This document shows positions 45,384 to 57,475 of a DNA stretch of 64,000 bases, piece after piece. Within the stretch, counting starts at the first letter, position 1. Each line of letters begins with the position of its first letter. Source of the stretch: Tetradesmus obliquus (lineage: Eukaryota; Chlorophyta; Chlorophyceae; Sphaeropleales; Scenedesmaceae); NCBI GenBank assembly GCA_030272155.1, contig CP126193.1:2108001-2172000 (forward strand), read 5' to 3'. The notes under the pieces were generated by a model, which saw only the letters and a program-made list of their open reading frames with translations, searched no databases and was not told where the DNA came from. The position numbers and the translations under genes are program-made.

Positions 45384-46489
45384 GTGCGCGGCGCACGAGG
45401 ACCCTGCGGCGAGTATGGTGCCATAGGCGTGGTGGAGCTGAAGCAGGATGCAAAGCAGGTCTTTGAGTTCATGCGGAGAGTGGAAGAGCAGCCCAGCTGG
45501 AACCCTGGAGTCAAGCTGTCACAGATTGTCAACAGGGTAGCCAACACCATCCATGTGAAGCAGGTGGGGCACCAGCTTACTGCAGCTCTCAGCAGAACTC
45601 ACGCAGCAGAAGCTCCGGCGTCAAAAAGCACACTTAGCCACCATTTCTCAGGTTTTAAGTGAAGGTGTCCTTGTAGTTTTCCTGCATCTGCAGTTGTGCA
45701 GCTAGGGTTCCTTGAGGTGCCAGGCATGCTGCGCTTCCTGTTGCTCGACACCCTTCCTAATGAATCTTCCACATCCACCTGGCATCACCTCTGCCGGCAG
45801 CAACTACTCCCCCAGAACATCAGCACTGACACTCACCTGTCCGCATGTTATTTTGCATGTCATTTTACATCAGGTGCTCAACTGGAGCTTCCTGGCCCTG
45901 CGTGGCGACTTCAACATGAACCTCGCCATGCACGAGGAGCCGCAGCAGCTGCGCATCCGCACCGAGTTGCTGCAGGGCAGCATGATGCGCCGCTTCAGCA
46001 GCAGCGTGGGCGTCACGCGCACGGGGCCAGGGGCCTGCAGGCTGACGATGGATTTATACATGCAGCCTGCGGTGCCCGTGCCTTTTGGCATCCGCGCGAT
46101 GGTGGGGCACCAGGTGAGAGGGCGAGAGGTGCAGCGGCAGGGGTGTTATATGGGCGAAGGCTCAGCAGCAGTGATGGGTCAGCAGAGATGTACGACAGGA
46201 CTGGGGCCTGGCAGGGGTGCACATGCAAGATTGTTGTCCTTGTTCTGTCCTCGCAACAGGTTCAGTGTGTTTAAGCTGGCTGGTGACTAAAGTTCATCTT
46301 GCTTGTCCAATGTTGCGGCTTGGCGTGCTGCAGGTGCGTCGGCAACTGCATGGCGTAATGGAGAAGATCAAGAGCACAGTTGAAAGCGAGCAGCCGCGGC
46401 GGAGGAGCTTTGCGGAGCGCTGCTGCGACATGTCGCTGCTGCAGGATGCGCTGCGCTCACATCCTCTGGACATCAGCGTTTGGGGCTAG
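45384..46489 (+). CDS. SRPBCC/START-like (polyketide cyclase-type) protein, C-terminal part
   Basis: Predicted hydrophobic-ligand-binding protein of the helix-grip fold; the ligand is unknown. Three exons (45384-45563, 45874-46113, 46334-46489) join in phase 0 to 191 residues. They begin VRGARGPCGEYGAIGVVELK and contain QVFEFMRRVEEQPSWNPGVK, typical of the first helices of SRPBCC proteins where the cavity entrance lies. VLNWSFLALRGDFNMNLAM, RRFSSSVGVTRTGPGACRL and PAVPVPFGIRAMVGHQVRRQ follow, then a C-terminal long helix. The 5' exon with the start codon is missing from my model. An echo or decayed copy was not found, making this gene unusually clean. Confidence 0.65.
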
Positions 46490-48983
46490 AGCGGCTTACT
46501 GTTGGCAGACATGGATGAATAGGAGTGGGATATGTAGATTTATTCCTTTTTGTGCATTTGATGTGGTGTGGTGTGATGCTTGCGCAGCAACGCAGTGGAG
46601 GTGCTGGTTGCTGCTGCTGCTGGGCCTGTTGCTGACTGTCAGCAGTAGTTGGCGGCTGAGAGGGTTGTGCAAAGGCAGCCGCGCAGCTCACGCAGTGGCT
46701 TGGTGCTGTACAGATGGTGTGCCTCTTGTGTTATTGCTTATCTTGTTGCCGCTGACTGTGTGCAGTCAAAGACTGCTGTTTGTGCAGTCAGCTGGACGGT
46801 AATTGGAAGTGACCGCTTGCATGTTGCATTTGCAGGCTGCTGGGTCACCTGCCTGGTGGCTGTTTTGACCACATTTGATTTTCCTGACGCAGGTTGTGGG
46901 GTATGTGCTGTTGGACAGCCCTAGGAAAGCATATACATTGCATCTCTCATAGCAGCATTGCAGGTTGAGGCCTGCATGCTGCGGGAGCATGCAGGAGCTT
47001 AGCTAGCAGCAGCGCTAGTGCTAGCGTCCCCCTGTTGCAGCACTGTATGCATGCATGTTAGGGCAGCAGCTACGTCTGCACTGCATGGCTTAACAATCTG
47101 CATGTTCAGCTGGTGCATTGTATGCATTCCCGTGTGCAGTATGTTGGAGGCTGGCGGCATGGCATGCTTGTGCTGAAGCCAGTGCCCTAGCGCTGCTGAT
47201 TCTTGCAGGCTGGCTTGTGCCCATGATTGAACCAACGTGTGGGTGTATGGTTTGATGTGTCTGCGTGTCCCGGCAGCTGACAGGCGTATTCATGTTGTTC
47301 CGAAGGCTGCAGTAGTACGGATGCAAATAAGCAGCACATGGCGACGGCTGCCTGAGCGCTGTTGCTGCATGCGTGTGTCTGCTTGCAGTGCAGTATGCAT
47401 ATGCATACTCACCGCTGCTGCAGTAGGCCTGCAGGAGGTCCAGGCATTGCTATTACTGCTGTGTGCATTTGCCGCACTGCATGGAGCTGTGCTGGTGCTG
47501 ACTGATGTTTGACCGGCGGAGCGAATATTCTTTCTGTGCTACTGCATGCACACAGCAATGCACCAATGTGGCTGCAACAGCGGCAGCGCCGCCAACCATG
47601 GCGGCTGACAGGTAGGCTGTTCAAAGCCTTTGGACATGTGGCTGTGCAAGCCACCTGCAACTGCTCCGGGATACCTTGTTAGCAATGTCGATTGACGTGG
47701 GGTTGTCTTGTCTGGCTGGTGCTGCAGGGACACGTGTCCCTGCACACTGCAGGTTGGCTGTTGACAGTGAGACTGCAGGTCGGCGGTGCGGGGCCCAGCT
47801 GCATGCACGTCCCTGGCACTGCGCAGTGCCAGCGTGCTGTGGCTGTGCCAGGCTGTCTGTTTGCAATCTAGGCGAGTGCCAAGTCAGCAACAAAGCCGTA
47901 GCGTTAGCTTTGTTGATTGGCACTTTCCTGGCTGTCTGCATGCTGCTTGGATGTGGCTATTCTACACGTGGCCTTCTGGCGGACTCCTGGGTCCATGTAC
48001 ACCTTGAAGCTGAGTTGTACTGTATTCTGTAACCCATGTGCGTATCCCTCCTTTACAACACGACACGAATACTGAGCTGCTAGTAGCAGCGTGTGAAGTC
48101 ATCAGCAAGGCAACCACGTGCGTCATGCATGTGGCCATGCCATGGCCAAGGCAGTGGCTGCCTGCCCTGCATACATGCAGAAGTCAACTGACTGCTCCCA
48201 AGCCGCAATCTCGGCTGGACAACAACGGCAGGCCTTGTGGGGCAGACTCTGCGCTAAAACAACAAGACTGTACGCGTGCTCAGCAGCCAAGTGCAAGGCC
48301 AGCATTGCAGCTGATGCTCAGCAAAGCGAGTGCACCACAGCCCTACACATGGCAAGCCGGCCCAGCAGCTTGATGGAAACAATATTGCTTAGATGCAACC
48401 CCACGGCCATGCTGCAACTGATTGTACAGCAGTGCAGGCTTCTGCCGCGTCTAGTAGCCCAGCCCAGCTCAGCTGCTGGCGCATCATGACCAACACATCA
48501 TGCCAACCCTAAACACGACACAGAAACTGTACACGAACAAGCAATGCCTGCGTCCATCCACACCAACAGGCGCACATACAAGCAGACACGCATGCTCAGC
48601 CAGACCAGGGATGCAGGTTGCGGCTGCCGCCTGCCTGGTGGCACCCTGGCAGCAAAACTGTGCACGGCAACGGCTGACAACACAGTGCCCTTAAAGGCTG
48701 AACTGCATGTGGTTCAACAGCCTAGTGTACCTCAGCAGCGAGCCGCCATGCAAGGTTGCAAGGCAGTCGACCGTATGCGGTTGCGCTCGCTGTGTATGAG
48801 TGGTCCAACAGCAGCTGCTGCACACATGGCATGCAAGCATACGGGCATGACCAGGCATGCATCAGGTGACAAACAGACTACGATGCAACCAGAGCAACAC
48901 TGGCACAAGGCAGCACAGCCAGCTGCACACCTGTCACACCTCACACCTGCGCAACAGTATCAGCAATCCTGCTGCAACACGCT
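46490..48983. other. 2.5-kb convergent spacer, no gene recognised
   Basis: Lies between two genes that end toward each other. Short open frames exist on both strands but none has codon or motif evidence. A plus-strand frame at 47676-48032 contains one hydrophobic segment (ALALLIGTFLAVCMLLG) and might be a small membrane protein; I do not call it a gene. Confidence 0.4.
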
Positions 48984-49110
48984 TCACTCTGCGGCCTCCT
49001 CGTCCCCAGCATCATCGCCATCTCCCTCATCAGCATCGCCAGCAGCACCTGCTGCCGCCCCGCCGCCTGCTGCCTTGTAGTCTGCCATGCAACCAGCAAC
49101 ACTTGCAGGC
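48984..49110 (-). repeat. Second copy of the SSRP1 terminal exon end, with stop
   Basis: Encodes [20 protein letters not shown] and then [14 protein letters not shown] and a stop, duplicating the SSRP1 C-terminus (stop at 49169) about 185 bp further downstream. One visible residue difference is Glu to Ala. Like the TPS case, it is an echo of a last exon placed after the stop codon. Confidence 0.9.
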
Positions 49111-49168
49111 GGCAGCACGGCGCATTCAAACCAAACTTGACTTGCAGTGCAGCAGCACACTCGATGCT

Positions 49169-52100
49169 TCACTCTGCGGCCTCCTCATCCCCAGCATCAT
49201 CGCCATCACCCTCATCAGCATCGCCAGCAGCACCTTCTGCCGCGCCGCCGCCTGCTGCCTTGTAGTCTGCCATGGCGGCAGCGTAGCGCTCCTTGTCCTT
49301 GGCTGCCTGCGCCTCGTAGGGCGCCCTGTCTTCTGCTGAGAGCTTCTTCCACTCCTCACCCAGCAGCTTGCCCACCTGCAGCAGCAGAAGTGCCATCAAA
49401 AGGTAAAGAGGTTCAGCAACGGTGAATAAGCACTTTACGGTGCCCTGTCCTCAGCCGACAGCTGCTTCCACTCCCTCGCACACCAGCTTGCCAACCCGCT
49501 ACGACACGCAACAAGTAAATCAACCACAGCAGGTTTGGCCAAAGTGCCCCGGATGAGCTGTGTAAAAGCCAGATGAGTTGTTTGAGAGCAACATGACAAC
49601 CAAAGCCAGGCACAGCGAGCCAACCGCCAGCTGTGCAGCAGCACGCAGCACCCAAACCCCCTAATGCCCCAGCACCGCACCTGCCCGAAGCGGATGCCCC
49701 GGTTCTCCGACTCAAGTCGGAGTTGATATGCTGAACACCTACCGAGTGCTGACAACATGAGCACACCAGACACAGCAACGCCAGCAGGCACCACAGCAAG
49801 CATTACAGCAACCGCCAGCTGATACAACGCCGCACCTGCCCGAAGGGGATGCCCGGGTTCTCCGTCTTGATGCGCTCCCTGTTGCTGTTGGAGAAGAACA
49901 TGAAGCCCGACAGCGCCTTCTTGGGCGCGTTGGGGTCCTTCTTCTTGCGGGGCTTGCGCGCCTTCTTGCCGTCACCCACTGCTGGTGGGGGTGATGTCGT
50001 CGTGGTGGTCAAGAGTTTTCCGCAGCAAGCAGAGGAAGCAAGCATGGCAAGGTCAGGGAGGTGCTGTGCGTGCGCTGGTGAAAGGGAACCAGTGTTGCAA
50101 TGCAGGCTCTCAAAGATTCTAAAAGGCTGTGCTGTCGAGTGGGCGACCGACATTCCGGCAGCTAGTGGGAGTGCAGTGCAGCCTCCCAATCACAGTTGCT
50201 GTACTGAGGCGTTACTAACGCATGCAACTGGTGCACACAGGTCGGCTCACCCTCGGTGCCCTCTCCAGCCTCGCCGTCTGCTGCTGCTGGCTTCTCAGCC
50301 TTCTCCTTCTTCTCCTTCTTGGGCTTCTTTTGCTGCAGCAGCCACCCACGGCAATGTAGCGCAGGTGTTGCTGAAGAGATGACAACACTCGCTGTGAAAC
50401 ACAGATGCACATCTGCTACCAAACCGTCACAGCACAAGACACCGCCCAACATGACTGTCGCTGCGCTGCGTAATGAAGCACTGTTTCAGCTGCTGACACA
50501 AGCAAAGCAACCCAACCACATGGCAGCTAACCAGCCTGCACCAATCAACACCCTGCCTGCCTCACCTTTGGCGGCTTGGCTGCTGCTGCTGCGTCGCCGT
50601 CTGCTGCATCGCCGTCTGCCTTGCGCTTCTTCTTGTTGCCCATGACTGCTGTCACATCTATGCCCTCCTCATCAACCATCTCAGCATCGCTGCTGGCGTC
50701 ATCATCACTGCAGGCAAGCAGGCAACCACGGCAGGCCAGCATGACAAGGGAAAGGTGTGCGTTATCACATCACAGCCACAAAGACAATGCACAGCAGCTG
50801 CAGTTTCACCCCGTGGCGTAGCAAGGAAGCATGTTGGCCACCACCAAACTCTTGGTTTGCATTTGCCAAAGACAGCCACAGCATTCGAATTGCAGACAGG
50901 CGACCGCATACACACATAGACACGCCAAAGCAGCCCAGCTGCAGTGCCAGCCTAGCCCAGCCACCCCCCCACCAGGCACCCAGGTCCCGCGGCTGCCGCC
51001 GCCGGGGCTTGTAGCAAACTCCCCTTCAGCAAACCCCAGCCTGCTCAGTAAGGCATGTGCCCCATGTGTATGTATAATAAGCATTGCTGAGCCAGCCGCC
51101 GCCCGCCGCACCTGCCGGCGTTCTCCTCGTCCAGTGAACCGCCGCTGCTGGCGCTCATGTCCTCGCCGCCCGCGTCAAAGTCCTCGTCCTCGTCCTCCTC
51201 GTCATCATCTGCAGCAGCAGCGGCAGCAGCAGCAGCAGCAACACCAGCCATGACCAGTGTGCAGTCATGGGATGACTGTGCGAAACCGGCCCAGTCTACG
51301 AGACAGCCAGCAAAACAACCGAGCACCCCAGCATGCGCGCACAGTGTCAGTCAACGCAGGAGCTGAACCGCCTTTGTGCACGACGCTACGCCCGCGCTGC
51401 CAGCCAAATCCAGTAATCAGCCAGCACATTGCTACTCCAGTAACCAGCCAGCACATGAAACAGCATGAGGCATGCATGCCATTACGCCAGGCAGTGGTAC
51501 AATTTGTCTTGGTTGATTAGCACGCTCGCCTGCCTCTGCACACAACAACTCCACCAAGCAGCCAGCACACTACACAGCTTCAGGCATGTCAAGCACACCA
51601 GCCAGCCGCACATATGCCAGCACACTACATAGCCTGAGGCGTGCTAGCAGACCAACCAGCCAGCCAGGCGGCAGCAGCGGCAGCAGCACTCACCGGCCTC
51701 TGCGCGCGCCGCGCGCACGCCCGCGTCCAGGTCGTCTCCCAGGTCGATGCCCACGCCTGGCCCGCGCGGGCCGTGACGGGCCTCCGCCAGGTTCTCAATC
51801 TTGATCTTGCGCGCGTTGATGAACGCAAAGAGCGGCTCCCACTCGCTGCGCTGGATGTTGCGGAACTGGTAATCCTGCAAGGCGGGATGCAGGCATGCTG
51901 ACGTTGGTTCTTGCAAAAGCAGCGGAGTCGCCGTCGCCATCGTTGTGCCACACTGTGCATGTAATATTAGCCCATCCACCAACGTCGCTCAGCCGTATGT
52001 CTTTCAACCATCACACATCATACACATTTTCAACTACACCAGGAGGGGTTGCAGTGCAGTCCACACAGCACCCTGCTTGCTGCTTGCCTTCGCAGCAGTG

Positions 52101-54228
52101 TTGACAGCACGTGTCTTAACACCAGGCTCACCATGTTGTTGGAGCGCTGCTTGATGAGCAGGTCAAAGGTGCGCACGCTGCTGCTGATGACGCCGCCGCC
52201 CTGGCGCTGGAACTCCACCGACTCGATGTCGCTGTGGTTGATGCACATGGGCGGCTTGTGCACGTAGAAGAAGGCCTTGTCCAGGGGGTACAGGAAGCCA
52301 TCGTCGGCCTTGTAGCTGCAGCGGATGGCGCAGCCGTCGCCTGTGACAAGGTTTATATACAAGGGTGAGGCAGTCATAGGGACAGTGAGCATGGCGATAC
52401 GCGTGACAACGTGTTGGCTGCATCAGCTAATTGTGGCCGCAGTCGCCTGCAGCAGTACACAGACACAGCGCTGCCATCATCAACGTGCAGCTGCAGACTG
52501 GCCTGTATGTGTTCACCCTGGTCAGCAACACATGCATGCCCAGGTCATATGCCGCTCGTAGTCGGTGTGTAAAGCCTAATGTGCAGCAGCAGCAGCCGCA
52601 GTGCAGCGCAGAGCAAAGAAACGCACCTGCGTGGTTGGTGTACGTCTCTGTCTTGGCGCGGGTAATCTTGGCTGCAGACAGCCCCCGCAGCGTGTGCGCG
52701 AACACGGTGTGCACCGGGCCGTTCATGGTGCGCTGCAGCTTGTTGCCACACTGCAGCATGATAGATCAAGAGGCAGCCAGGCGGGCCACGTGTAACATCA
52801 GCAAGAGCAGTAGCAAGTGGCTCAAGGCGATTGACAGCAGCTGCACGCCAGCTGGTGCAGCAGCGGCGCAGCTCACATGTTGTTCCTGCTGTGCAAGCGG
52901 CGTGTCGCTCACGTCGTAAATCTGGAATAGCAGCAAACATCAAACCCAACCACCGCCACTCCAATGCTGTACCTTCTCATCGTCTGTGTCTTCCCCCCAT
53001 AAATCATGCTGCGCCAGTAGCCATGCAGCAGCTGTCAGCCGCTAAGCAACAGCAGCTACGCAGCTTATGCAGCTGACGCAGCAGCACCGCGGCTCACCTT
53101 CTCGTTCTTCTGCGCGAGCGCCTCATCGCTCATGTCGAGCTCCAGCGACATCTCCTCGTCATTGTTGAACTGGCACAGCAGGTACGAGTAGTAGGTCTGG
53201 CCCTTGCGTATGGGCGGGTCCAGCCCGATGACCACCAACGTGTGGGGGGTGGAGGATTTGGGCAGGATGAAGAGCCGGGAGATGGAGGTGTAGCGGATCT
53301 TGAAGTCTTGCGTCTGCAGGTGTCATGTTGCAGCAACATACATATACAGGGAGTTACAGTCACACCGCAGGGAAGCTGGTTGTGGTGTAGCGCATCTTGA
53401 AGTCCTACGCCTGCGGGGGCGGCGGCACACACACACATGCAGTGTTTAAATTGTTTTGGCCCTTGCGGATGGGCGGGGCCAGCCTGATGACCACCAGTGT
53501 GTGTGGGGTGGAGGACTTGGGCAGGATGAAGAGCCGGCTGATGGAGGTGTAGCGGATCTTGAAGTCTTGCGTCTGCAAGCGCGCGCAAACAGCATGTGTT
53601 TGCAAGGGGAAGATAGCCGGATTCGAGCAGTTTGGGGGCTGAAACGTGTGCGCCACAGCAGCAGCCAGTAGCTGCTGAGGCGGGCAGCTGGTTGCCGTGC
53701 AACCGGGCGGCGGCGCTGACCCCTGCGATCTTGCATATCAGTGGAAGCAGTAACACAGCAATCCTGCAAGCTGCACCCAAGCTGCATCCTGCCTGCTCAG
53801 CTCAGCTCAACACGCACTGCAGCAGACCACAGCAGGAGAGCCACAGCCAGATGCACACAAGTACAACTGCACCAGCAGCACGCGTCGCCAGCTAGCCAGA
53901 GCCGCAGCGCAGCACGCCGAACAAGCACAGCCAACAGCCAGAGTCTACAACAAAGCCAGGAAGACGGCCACACCTGTCCAGAAAGCTTGTGGAAGCTGCC
54001 GTGCATCCAACGGCAAAGCCTAACAGCATAATCAACATATCAATTGTACCAGCAAGACAGCAGCAGCCGCACCTGTCCTGACAGCTTGAGGAAGCTGCCG
54101 TGCATCTCCACAGTGAAGCGGCCGCGCGGCGCGATGACAGCGACGTCAGTGAAGTCTGCGATGCTGTCGTCGCTGGTGGCCACGCCGGCATCAGTGTGCT
54201 GCAGCAGCGCATCCACCAGCGCCTGCAT

Positions 54229-54269
<41 letters not shown>

Positions 54270-57200
54270 CACGGTGCGGTGCGACACGATGACATGATCG
54301 AGGGTGCATGGCACAATATGAGAGGCCTGGCTCGAGCTTGGAGTTCATAGGGCAACACTGCTGCGTGCTGCTGTCCAGTGGACTAGTCCTGCAAGCAGCT
54401 GCACTGCGTTGTGCAGCACCAGCACTCGCATTAAACATAATGATATCAATGTGGCAAAATGCCTGCCCGCCCACGCACCTTGGCTGCGGGGATGGGGACG
54501 CCGTTGTCGTCGGTGGTGCCGCCCCAGGCCTCGTTAACAGCTGGCACATGGAAGGCCATCTCTACCAGCGTGTCCTCCCTATCATCGCGTGTGGTGTCAT
54601 CCACATGGAACTCCAGCAGCACCTCGTCCTGCAAGCAGCAAGCAGACAGCAGCGCGTTTATGTCATGACAGGTTATCAGGCGGCGACAGTGTTTGAGCGT
54701 GTGGTGTCATCCACATGGAACTCCAGCAGCACCTCGTCCTGCAAGCAGCAAGCAACAAGACGTGAAGCATGTATCTGATGCATCAGGCCATAAGCGTGTC
54801 CTGCCTAGCACCACGTGAGTGTGGTGCAAATGACTGCAGCAGCACTTCGTCCTGCAAGCAGCAAGCAGCCAACAGCGCGTTTGAAGTCAAAGCCCATAGC
54901 AAGGTCGACTATGTTTGAGCGCGTGGTGTCATCCACGTGAAACTCCAGCAGCAACTCGTCCTGCAAGCACAGGAACATGTCAGACAATAGTTTTAGTTCT
55001 GGCGCAGCTGCACACTGCCAGCGTCCTTCCCAGTGCGCCGCACCAGCCAATAATCCAGGCTGCGATGTATTATGAAGAGCTGCGACGCTTTGGCTGCTGC
55101 GACTAGCTCACTGTCAGCAACAGCAACGCCTGCTTCACTTCCCCCAATGCCTGCCACAACAAGCACTGATGCCTAGGTCAAGACGGCCGGCAGCCCCAAT
55201 GCCAGAGCATGCACCAATCCTGTGCCTGTTCTGCTAGCCCATGTACGTGCCAGCTGCTGCTGCATGCGGCACCGCATCACCACGCTCCACCACGCTCCAA
55301 CAGCAGCAGCTCGCCGCACCAACACCCTCCTCTCCTCGCACCCACCTTGGTCTGCTGCGCCTGGCTCACTTCCGGCAGCGGCAGCTCAAACATGACCTTG
55401 CTGTCCACGCTGTACACCAGGCTGCTGGCGTTCAGCTCCACCTCGCCCCAGTTGCGGCCGAAGATGGCCAGCTCCTGCGGCTTGATCGCCTGCTTCAGGC
55501 TGTCCTTGCACAGGGCTGACAGCGCATCAAGGTCCTGCAAGCAGCCAACAGCATGCCGTGCAGATTTGATTCCGTAAGGACGTCCACAAAGACCAGGGAC
55601 AGCCTGAAGTGCGAAGGTCCTGCAAGCATGCGCGCCTCTTAGCTCAGGCTGCCCCTGCAGAGCGCTGACATCGGTCGAGGGCCTCCAATGTAATCACACA
55701 TTTGCAATCCCTCCCTGGCCCTGGCCCAGGGCCGGCACCTTGTCTTTAAAGCCCAGAAAGTTGAAGGGTGCATCCGCTGCATCCAAAGGCCCGCTGCACA
55801 CTGGACATTCTTGTGCTCCGTGCCTGATATTCTTCACTGTCTGTGCTCACCTTGTCCTTTGAGCCGAGGCAGTTGATGGTGGCCCGCCTGCAACCCTAGC
55901 CCACTGCACATGAGAAGCCCCCGGTCCTTGCCACACTACATCAACAACTGAAACCATACTATTGCTTGCCCGCACCTTGTCCTTGAAGCCCAGGAAGTTG
56001 ATGGTGGGTCCGTCAGCACGCCGCACGCCCAGCAGGCAGCCGCGCGGCTGGCCCAGCCGCGTCCACACCAGCCCGCTGATGTCTGCGGGAAGAATGCGTT
56101 CGACAGACACAGAAGTTTGCAGGACATAGCCGTTACAACCATAGGCGTGCGGGAGGCAGGCATGCATGTGGCGGCCAATGACTGCTGGCACGCTAGCTGC
56201 GTCCACACCAGCCTGCTGACGTCTGCAGGGACGCATGCGTTCAGCCGACACAGGCATATGCAGGACAATATGTCGACAACAACATATGACAAGCAGACAG
56301 GCATTTGAAAACCAGACCAGCATGTGGCGGCTAATGAGTGCCGGAACCTCCAGCCGCGTACACACCAGCCTGCTGATAACTGCAGACATCAGGCCACAGA
56401 GGCTTATTATGCAACAGGCAGGCAGGCATGCAGCTGCACATGGAAGCACACAGGCAGGAAGACGCAGTGAGTGCTGGCAGGTGCAGGTAGCACGTGCAAC
56501 TTGCAGTGAGCCATATGAAGTCGCTGAACAGCGCCCCTGATGCTGCTGCTGCTACTGTTGCTGTTTGCACCATGCACTGGCCCTGCGTGTGCTGCTGCTG
56601 CTGCTGTGAATGCATGCTGCATGCAGTTGCAGCTGCCTGCTGCTGTGCGCTGCAATGACAATGCACCGTTGCTGCAAGTTTGCTGGCCTCCTGCAGCAGA
56701 GCCTCACACGCTGTGCGCAACCCGACTTGAAGCAAAAGGATAACAGCTTGCAGGTTTGGTTGGCTAAGCCGGGTGCAGTCAAGTACGGAACTGCTGGCAT
56801 GCCTTATGCAGCTGCTATGCATCTGCCAGACGGCCACATCAACAGCCCACACTTGCTGTGCTGTCCCAACCGTACTATTGCTGTTTATAAATACCGTTAT
56901 GAAAGCATGCACTCAACACTTTGTCAGCTGCTTTTGCGTATGGCAGCTATTTGTCCATGCCCATACGCTGCTGCTGCCTATCATGTGTTTCTTGAATAGC
57001 TGCCACACACAACTGCCAGACACCACAGTGGTTGGTGCTTGTCCTGCGCATTGCGGCTGCTGGATGAGCTTTTTTTCCTGCACCAAATACAACTGCACCA
57101 CATGCTGCAATGCACCACACAGGCAGCAACTTGCTACTACGCGTCTGCTGCATGTTGCCACTGCCAGCAGCAGCAATGTGAGCGCATGTGCTTACCTTCT

Positions 57201-57475
57201 TTTCTAACATCGACCACCCTACCCTGCCCATGCTCCCCTGCCCGGCGCCATACAAAGCCAGCAGGACCGACTTTCAGCGTCCCAGTCGTCTGCAAAGTAG
57301 GCATCACAAGACAGCGCACCCAGACGCATGAGCAAAGAGCCCAGCAGTACACATGCAGTGCTCTGAGCGCATACACACAGCATGCAGCTGCTGCCAGTGC
57401 AGCCTGCTGCCATGCCACCCTCACCACTGCGCCTCTGCTTCCCAACGAAATGCTGGGGTATGTTTGATCAGCCAT
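49169..57475 (-). CDS. SSRP1: FACT complex subunit SSRP1 (HMG-box histone chaperone)
   Basis: Nuclear histone chaperone that, with SPT16, loosens and rebuilds nucleosomes during transcription and replication. Fifteen exons with matching phases total 713 residues: 57475-57425, 57289-57196, 56082-55976, 55534-55346, 54628-54479, 54222-54073, 53313-53098, 52750-52627, 52340-52132, 51874-51694, 51208-51112, 50707-50566, 50332-50251, 49978-49836 and 49375-49169. Order of domains: N-terminal PH-like domain ([29 protein letters not shown]), structure-specific recognition domain ([28 protein letters not shown]), tandem PH/Rtt106-like domain ([35 protein letters not shown]), acidic stretch ([12 protein letters not shown]), Lys-rich region, and an HMG box ([34 protein letters not shown]) with an acidic tail. 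All expected parts are present. Confidence 0.96.
49436..49720 (-). repeat. Echoes of SSRP1 HMG-box exons
   Basis: About 49438-49495 repeats part of the last exon ([12 protein letters not shown]). About 49676-49720 repeats the 3' edge of exon 49978-49836 ([10 protein letters not shown] against [10 protein letters not shown]) with its donor. Both lie in the intron between the two HMG-box exons. Confidence 0.85.
53380..53573 (-). repeat. Two echoes of SSRP1 exon 7 5' edge
   Basis: A ~120-bp copy starting at 53573 reads [20 protein letters not shown] and continues to PPIRKGQ. Against the exon at 53313, about seven codon differences are synonymous and two change residues (Gly to Arg, Asp to Ala). 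A much shorter copy ([11 protein letters not shown]) begins near 53412. Each is preceded by a CAG-type acceptor. Confidence 0.9.
54228..54270. repeat. (CAG)14 microsatellite before an SSRP1 acceptor
   Basis: A pure CAG run on the plus strand, hence CTG on the gene's sense strand, ends about six bases before the acceptor of exon 54222-54073. Confidence 0.95.
54700..54965 (-). repeat. Echoes of SSRP1 exon 5 5' edge
   Basis: The segment [14 protein letters not shown] after its acceptor (exon start 54628) recurs at about 54740-54700 and 54962-54915 ([16 protein letters not shown]), with a fragment near 54852. All are direct copies in the upstream intron. Confidence 0.9.
55735..56360 (-). repeat. 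Echoes of SSRP1 exon 3 edges
   Basis: The exon's 3' edge (INFLGFKDK plus donor, real at 55976) recurs near 55850-55880 and 55735-55765. Its 5' edge ([13 protein letters not shown], real at 56082) recurs near 56190-56225 ([11 protein letters not shown]) and 56345-56380 ([12 protein letters not shown]). The 5' echoes are more diverged at the protein level than those in TPS. Confidence 0.85.
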
